A stretch of DNA of 12,500 nt, from contig JABUQX010123993.1 of assembly GCA_015478945.1 (NCBI GenBank), positions 1-12,500 of the forward strand, written 5' to 3'. The position numbers and the translations under genes were made by a program. This document shows positions 8,640 through 12,500 of the stretch, in pieces. The notes below the pieces were generated by a model. It was not told where the DNA came from and did not search any database. It saw nothing but the letters and a program-made list of their open reading frames with translations. The DNA is from Trachelipus rathkii. Lineage: Eukaryota; Arthropoda; Malacostraca; Isopoda; Trachelipodidae. The stretch's first letter is position 1, and each line of letters begins with the position of its first letter.

Positions 8640-8739
8640 GTTCCTCGGTCAAATTTATGCCACGGGATCCAGCATGTATTCTATTCCCGGTAGCTGTTAT
8701 AGTTTTGAGTATTGGATGTGGCTTCTTCTAGAGGCTGCC

Positions 8740-8766
8740 TATACTATAAAATATATATATATATAT

Positions 8767-8818
<52 letters not shown>

Positions 8819-8826
8819 ATTATATA

Positions 8827-8866
<40 letters not shown>

Positions 8867-9005
8867 ATTATTTATATATATTATATAATATAATATATAT
8901 ATCATATATATATAATATATATATATATAATTATATATATATATATATAATATATTATATATATACTATATATACTTACAATTATATATATATTATTATA
9001 TATAT
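8740..9005. repeat. (TA)n-rich tract, long
   Basis: About 265 bases of TA repeat with ATTATA and CTA interruptions, from the right end of foldback copy 4 to the GTTAA-rich patch. Confidence 0.9.
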
Positions 9006-9008
9006 ACA

Positions 9009-9140
9009 AAGTGGGCACGTTAATGGGAAAGTTAACGTCGTTAATTTTTATCGTTAAAAAAAAATATTAACGACGTTTATCATTAAAGCGTTTATCGGTA
9101 AAGAATCTAAACGGAGTTACGTATCGTTAACGTTAACCGT
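9009..9140. repeat. GTTAACG-rich patch, possible hAT-type terminus
   Basis: GTTAA, TTAAC or CGTTTA variants recur about ten times in 130 bases, starting AAGTGGGCACGTTAATGGG and ending GTTAACGTTAACC near 9126-9140. A GTGGGCACGTTAA start resembles the ends of some hAT-type non-autonomous elements in animals. A second patch at 11220-11335 has a similar motif content. No target duplication can be read because the left flank is TA repeat. Confidence 0.45.
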
Positions 9141-9420
9141 CTTCACAATATGTAGGAATAGTTATTAATTTTTTAATTTTCTTTATATCATAATAATATC
9201 CCTACAATTTATAATGATAATAAGCTTATCAGACAAATTAATTAGGCTTTGGACCTATAGCAGAATTGCTTTTTCGCCGCTTGCGAAAAGAAATACTTCC
9301 CAAAAGCGTAAGTACCTTATTACATTAATACTCCATATTCCGGGGTGTCGTAAAAGAATTGCCAGCTTCAATGCTTGTATTATAAACAGCATAACTATCT
9401 AACAATATCCATATTCATAT
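9141..9420. other. Unassigned AT-rich sequence
   Basis: Transitional sequence between the GTTAA patch and the higher-GC island. The open frame 9214-9402 has no recognisable domain. On the minus strand a weak FFSQAAKK-type string (about 9260-9290) vaguely recalls the ERVFS-AG motif of hAT transposase C-termini, but this is too weak to call. Confidence 0.3.
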
Positions 9421-10830
9421 CATACAATCAAAGTGAAGAGTACAGTTGCATAGTTTCGAATATGCACTTGCGCAGAACGAGTTCTTGATAGGTCGACATA
9501 CGCGCATGGCGCGCATTTCAGATGTAGTCCTCTCTAGTGCGTGCGCCACCATACTCGACAATGGCGAGTCCTGAGGCTTAAAGCTTTCTGTGTTCTACAA
9601 TTTGTTAAGTGTGAATCTGTAATTACGAAATTCGACGTGCCGTACTCGTTTACTTTTCCAAGTGATCCATCCATCACTGTGGCAAATTCATTCGCGATGA
9701 GTATAGGCACGTTTGCGACTTAGATGGATGTGCCCTTCTCGTAAGGCAAAAGTAGCAGGACGGCCTCCCAGTAAGGACTGTACCAGGATGTGGACGCGCT
9801 ATACAGAGGGTCCTGTGTTCTTCCTAGTCCCTAAGAAATCCGTTCGGGGAGAGTAGTTCTACACTGGCAAGGGCCAAAAACAGACGGCGAAGTGTGAGAA
9901 GGTTGTCTAAGGAAAGTTTACACAATGCCCGTCACTACCGGTTGCAGTTTGTACACTTTAAAAGCCCGACGACTAGCTCTACGGTTACCTTTGCTCGTGC
10001 AGATAGTTAGGTCGACAGATCGATTGATCGTGTAGTAGTTTAGCGGATGTAGTCCACCTTTCATACTGCACAGGGGTAAGGTGAAAATGACCATAATGTT
10101 CGTATCTGCACTACTATCTGCGGCGTCTGAAAATCACGCATTGAAACCTTAGTAGACACCGAACTGATTCCACCAAAGCGTTAACCTTGTTTCTGCGCCA
10201 TGATCCCGACCCAGGCTACGGACCTTGTCTTTTCCAGAAGCAACCTAAACAGGGGTCGCCTGTTTCAATATGTTACAAAACAATTGGCCTCTTTCACATC
10301 TATTAGAGGACTGGAAGCCGGTAAACCTTATTATGGCAGCAAGATGGAGCCCCTCCACATTTTGGAGTCACCATAGTGCAGAGCGCTGGTCTGAAAACGA
10401 CTCTTACTTTCCAATCCGCTTGTGGCGTTGGTCCATAATGTCCAGACGCACAGGAGCCTCTATTATCTAGCCCCCCGGTCCCCCGGAGACTGGTAAACGC
10501 CATGCGAATTTGACTTGCCGTTACTGAGGGCAGCCCCATAGTTTTACCGCAGGAGTTGACCATCGCAAGAATTGAAACATGGCACGTTCCTTCCATATTA
10601 CTCCGGTATGTTACCACATGTTTGTGAGGAATTGTATTTAATCGGCTGATGTTTCCCCTAGTAACGAGGAGGCACAATAATTACATACTGTAGGAACAAA
10701 CACATCGTTTCAATGACCTTCACTTTGATGATGTACTATGCTGTCTGATATTTATATAATTTTCGCCTGCTTATAATATCAGCTTGAAGTGGACTCGGGC
10801 ACCGAGTAGTCATATTATTGAAACAGTAGG
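9421..10830. other. Compositionally distinct low-copy island, no gene recognised
   Basis: About 1.4 kb of roughly 45-50% GC (30 of 60 in the line at 9781) with almost no homopolymers or TA repeats, unlike the AT-rich flanks. The longest open frames are 124 codons on the minus strand (10303-10677) and 60-66 codons on the plus strand (9541-9723, 10270-10470). None shows a familiar domain, signal peptide or Cys/His pattern, and lengths of this order can arise by chance at this GC. Small palindromes exist: CGCGC-ATG-GCGCG near 9501-9513 and ACTCGG-GCA-CCGAGT at 10793-10807. It may be a captured host segment, an old unique sequence or the interior of a transposon bounded by the two GTTAA patches. 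Confidence 0.4.
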
Positions 10831-11215
10831 ATCAGTGTCAACTTAGAATTTTTAATAAAGCAATATGTATAGATTTCTTTATAAGTTACAACGCCTTGAT
10901 GGGTCCTAGTTCTAGTTATCTTTCTGTTAGTCGCCAAAAGAACGCACAGTCAAGTAACAATTTTTTTTGACTCACTGAGCAACGCGGCAACAAGTCTACT
11001 ATCTCTTTTTTCTTTCGGAGACCAATAAGAAATGAGAACTATTAAAATGGGACGTGCATAACGTTCTCTATATGTATAATATTTTGAATTAACACATTTT
11101 GAAGCCATCTCGTTTAGGAAATATTAAAAATCTAACGTTTGTTATCATTAATACACATTTAATACTATCTTGATTAAGATCGTAATATTAAGTACACGTG
11201 TGGGTGAGTGACGGT
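10831..11215. other. Unassigned AT-rich sequence
   Basis: No gene or known element seen. An AATAAA hexamer occurs near 10854 but no upstream gene supports it as a polyadenylation signal. Confidence 0.4.
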
Positions 11216-11219
11216 AGAG

Positions 11220-11335
11220 TGTGGAGGGGTGTTAAAGTTTTAACTCGTTATAGTCCGTTACCTATTTCGATTTATTAACTTGAGCTTAAATTAACGAAAA
11301 AAATTAAGAGTGTTGCTTTAACGCGTTAATTTTTA
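11220..11335. repeat. Second GTTAA/TTAACG-rich patch
   Basis: Begins GTGGAGGGGTGTTAAAGTT and holds TTAACTCGTTA, CCGTTACC, ATTAACTTGAG, AAATTAACG and TTTAACGCGTTAAT before the next TA tract. It resembles the patch at 9009-9140. Because the motif is itself palindromic I cannot tell whether the two are in direct or inverted orientation; a direct alignment starting GTGG..G..GTTAA looks slightly better. Confidence 0.4.
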
Positions 11336-11339
11336 TACT

Positions 11340-11697
11340 TTTTTATATATATTATATACTTATATATATATTATATATATATATCATATATAATAATATA
11401 ATATATATTATTATATATAATTTATATTTTAATATATATAATATATATATTAATTATAATATTATATATTATTAATATATTAAATTATATAAATATAATA
11501 TTTTATATAGATATATATTTAATATATTATTATATATATATAATATATATATATAATCTTACTATATTTATATTATAATATAATATATCATTTATATTAT
11601 ATATATATATATTATTAATAAAATATATATATAATATACTATATATATATAAATATATATTTATTATTATACTATATTATATATATATATATATGAT
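11340..11697. repeat. (TA)n-rich tract, long
   Basis: About 350 bases of TA repeat with many TTA/TAA interruptions, ending at the left terminus of the foldback element at 11698. Confidence 0.9.
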
Positions 11698-12327
11698 GGT
11701 TGAAACTCTAACGAGTTACCCGCATCATATCTCGAAACTAAGATAGTAGAAGAGAAGCGGAAAAAAACTCGATAACATATTATGAAATCAGGCGTATGAA
11801 ATTTGATAATGGAATGAAAAAAAAATTGTTAACTATTTTTTTATATCTCCAAAACTACGATAGGTACAGGAAATCATATTTCCTATTCTTTTGTGATATT
11901 TGGGAGAAAAAAAATGTTAAAATTTTTGCCATTAATGTCTTTAACTTAAATAAATTACCCAGAGGTTTAACAGCCGCAAAATGCATATATCGGGGTCTTC
12001 GCCTCTGGGGACGACGGGGGTACTGTCGTTTCCCCTCTGTCCCACGTTCGGTCGACGCCCTAATTTTTATACGCTATTCCAAATTTTGTTTAGTATAAAA
12101 TTTTTTTTTTTAGTTTTCATACAAATTTCACCACCTGCTGAGTACAGATATTTTAGGTTCTTTACCTATCGTTTTTGAGATATAAAAAAATTTAACAAAA
12201 AATAATTTTTTTTTCATTTTCCATAACATTTCATAACGCTAGATTCCATAATATAGTATATCAATTTTTTCTGTACCATATTCTAGTTTTCGAGAATAGA
12301 TGCGTGGTAATATCTTTAGTATTGGCC
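11698..12327. mobile_element. Second foldback subfamily, complete, ~190-bp arms
   Basis: About 630 bp with very long imperfect inverted arms, 11698-11890 and about 12130-12327. The left end is GGTTGAAACTCTAACGAGTT, then ACCCGCATCATATCTCGAAAC; the reverse complement of the right end is GGCCAATACTAAAGATATTA, then CCACGCATCTATTCTCGAAAAC. Both arms then share a TTATGGAATC-AGCGT-ATGAAAT stretch, A-runs, and a second module starting TATATCTC-AAAAC-ACGATAGGTA. That is the same two-module plan and TATCTC-AAAACTACGAYAGSTAC-GGAAA motif as the main family, but too diverged to be the same subfamily. The centre (about 11985-12060) is GC-rich with ACGAC-GGGGGTACT-GTCGT. TA repeats flank both ends. The open frames at 11796-12098 and 11981-12178 cross arm and core and look non-coding. 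Confidence 0.75.
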
Positions 12328-12460
12328 TATATATATATATATATATATATTATAGTTATATAGTATATATATAATATATATATTATATTTATTTAATATA
12401 TTAATATTTTATATTATTAATATATTTCATATATATACTTATATATATTATAATATTAGC
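12328..12460. repeat. (TA)n-rich tract at the window end
   Basis: TA repeat following the foldback terminus. The last 40 bases (12461-12500) hold nothing recognisable. Confidence 0.85.
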
Positions 12461-12500
12461 CTGTGATGTTTTACACAATGATCAGTTTTGAATTTTTTTT

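Larger units (their letters stand above)
7814..8739 (-). mobile_element. Foldback element, copy 4, complete, reverse orientation
   Basis: A complete 926-bp element. The left end is GGTCAGCCTCTAGAAGACCA, then CATCCATAGTTCTCAAAATACAACAGCTAC-type sequence. The reverse complement of the right end starts GGCAGCCTCTAGAAGAAGCC and matches for about 72 bp. Each arm holds two modules: on the left at about 7855-7925 and 7979-8045, on the right near 8515-8590 and 8640-8739 (reversed). Its reverse complement aligns through the whole middle with copy 2 (TGACATAGTATATAAATA; TACCCCGTAGGGGAGGG-like; CCCTCC-GGAGGG; core box). It therefore lies opposite to copies 1-3. It contains a C-run/A-run (8444-8475) and a 43-nt T run. 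The small frames at 7846-8079, 8353-8574 and 8587-8775 are low-complexity. Confidence 0.85.

Noticed and set aside
9260..9290. Minus-strand FFSQAAKK-type string as a hAT transposase C-terminus
   Set aside because: Only a few residues resemble the ERVFS-AG motif, flanking sequence has stops and no catalytic region was found upstream.
10303..10677. Minus-strand 124-codon open frame as a possible gene
   Set aside because: No recognisable domain, no splice or promoter context, and a frame of this length is not unlikely by chance at about 50% GC over 1.4 kb on two strands.
10793..10807. ACTCGG-GCA-CCGAGT hairpin after CTTGAAGTGG, reminiscent of the end of a Cas9 guide RNA scaffold
   Set aside because: Only a short match; no repeat array, cas gene or the rest of such an RNA is present in this eukaryotic sequence. 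Chance similarity.
1..12500. CRISPR array or bacterial defence system
   Set aside because: Repeats here are TA microsatellites and inverted-repeat elements; no evenly spaced direct repeats with unique spacers and no bacterial genes.

Overview
This is a eukaryotic, intergenic, repeat-dominated window. The best guess is an arthropod, probably a decapod crustacean. The basis is the density of (TA)n microsatellites, a piggyBac transposase relic, and a LINE relic whose protein remnants resemble reverse transcriptases I associate with crab and shrimp genomes. The host guess comes from memory, without a database search. I see no intact host gene, tRNA, rRNA, CRISPR array or bacterial-type operon. 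Most long open frames are chance frames or relic fragments.

Layout. 1-364: right half of a foldback (long inverted-repeat) element, cut by the window edge. 487-1339: a complete copy of the same family. About 1473-3239: a broken piggyBac-type transposase with its acidic N-terminus, the usual catalytic regions and a C-terminal zinc finger. 3533-3719: a small hAT-like non-autonomous element packed with CCGCAAT/ATTGCGG motifs. About 4490-6460: a heavily decayed LINE ORF2 on the + strand, followed by a likely 3' region to about 6770. 6904-7652 and 7814-8739: two more foldback copies, the second in reverse orientation. 9009-9140 and about 11220-11335: two patches rich in GTTAA/TTAACG that bracket a compositionally foreign-looking stretch of near 50% GC (about 9421-10830). 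11698-12327: a diverged foldback element with the same arm plan. TA tracts lie between almost all of these units.

The main finding is the foldback family. Each arm is built of two tandem copies of one ~70-bp module (TATCTC-AAAACTAC-AGCTAC-GGAAA...GGAATCCT...TGTAAAAA). The centre is GC-rich and carries a short palindrome and a conserved box (AGCCCGAGA...CCCGACTC). All complete copies sit inside (TA)n tracts. No transposase is encoded in these copies, so they would depend on an enzyme made elsewhere. The piggyBac relic could not supply one: it has stops, frameshifts and a lost catalytic aspartate.
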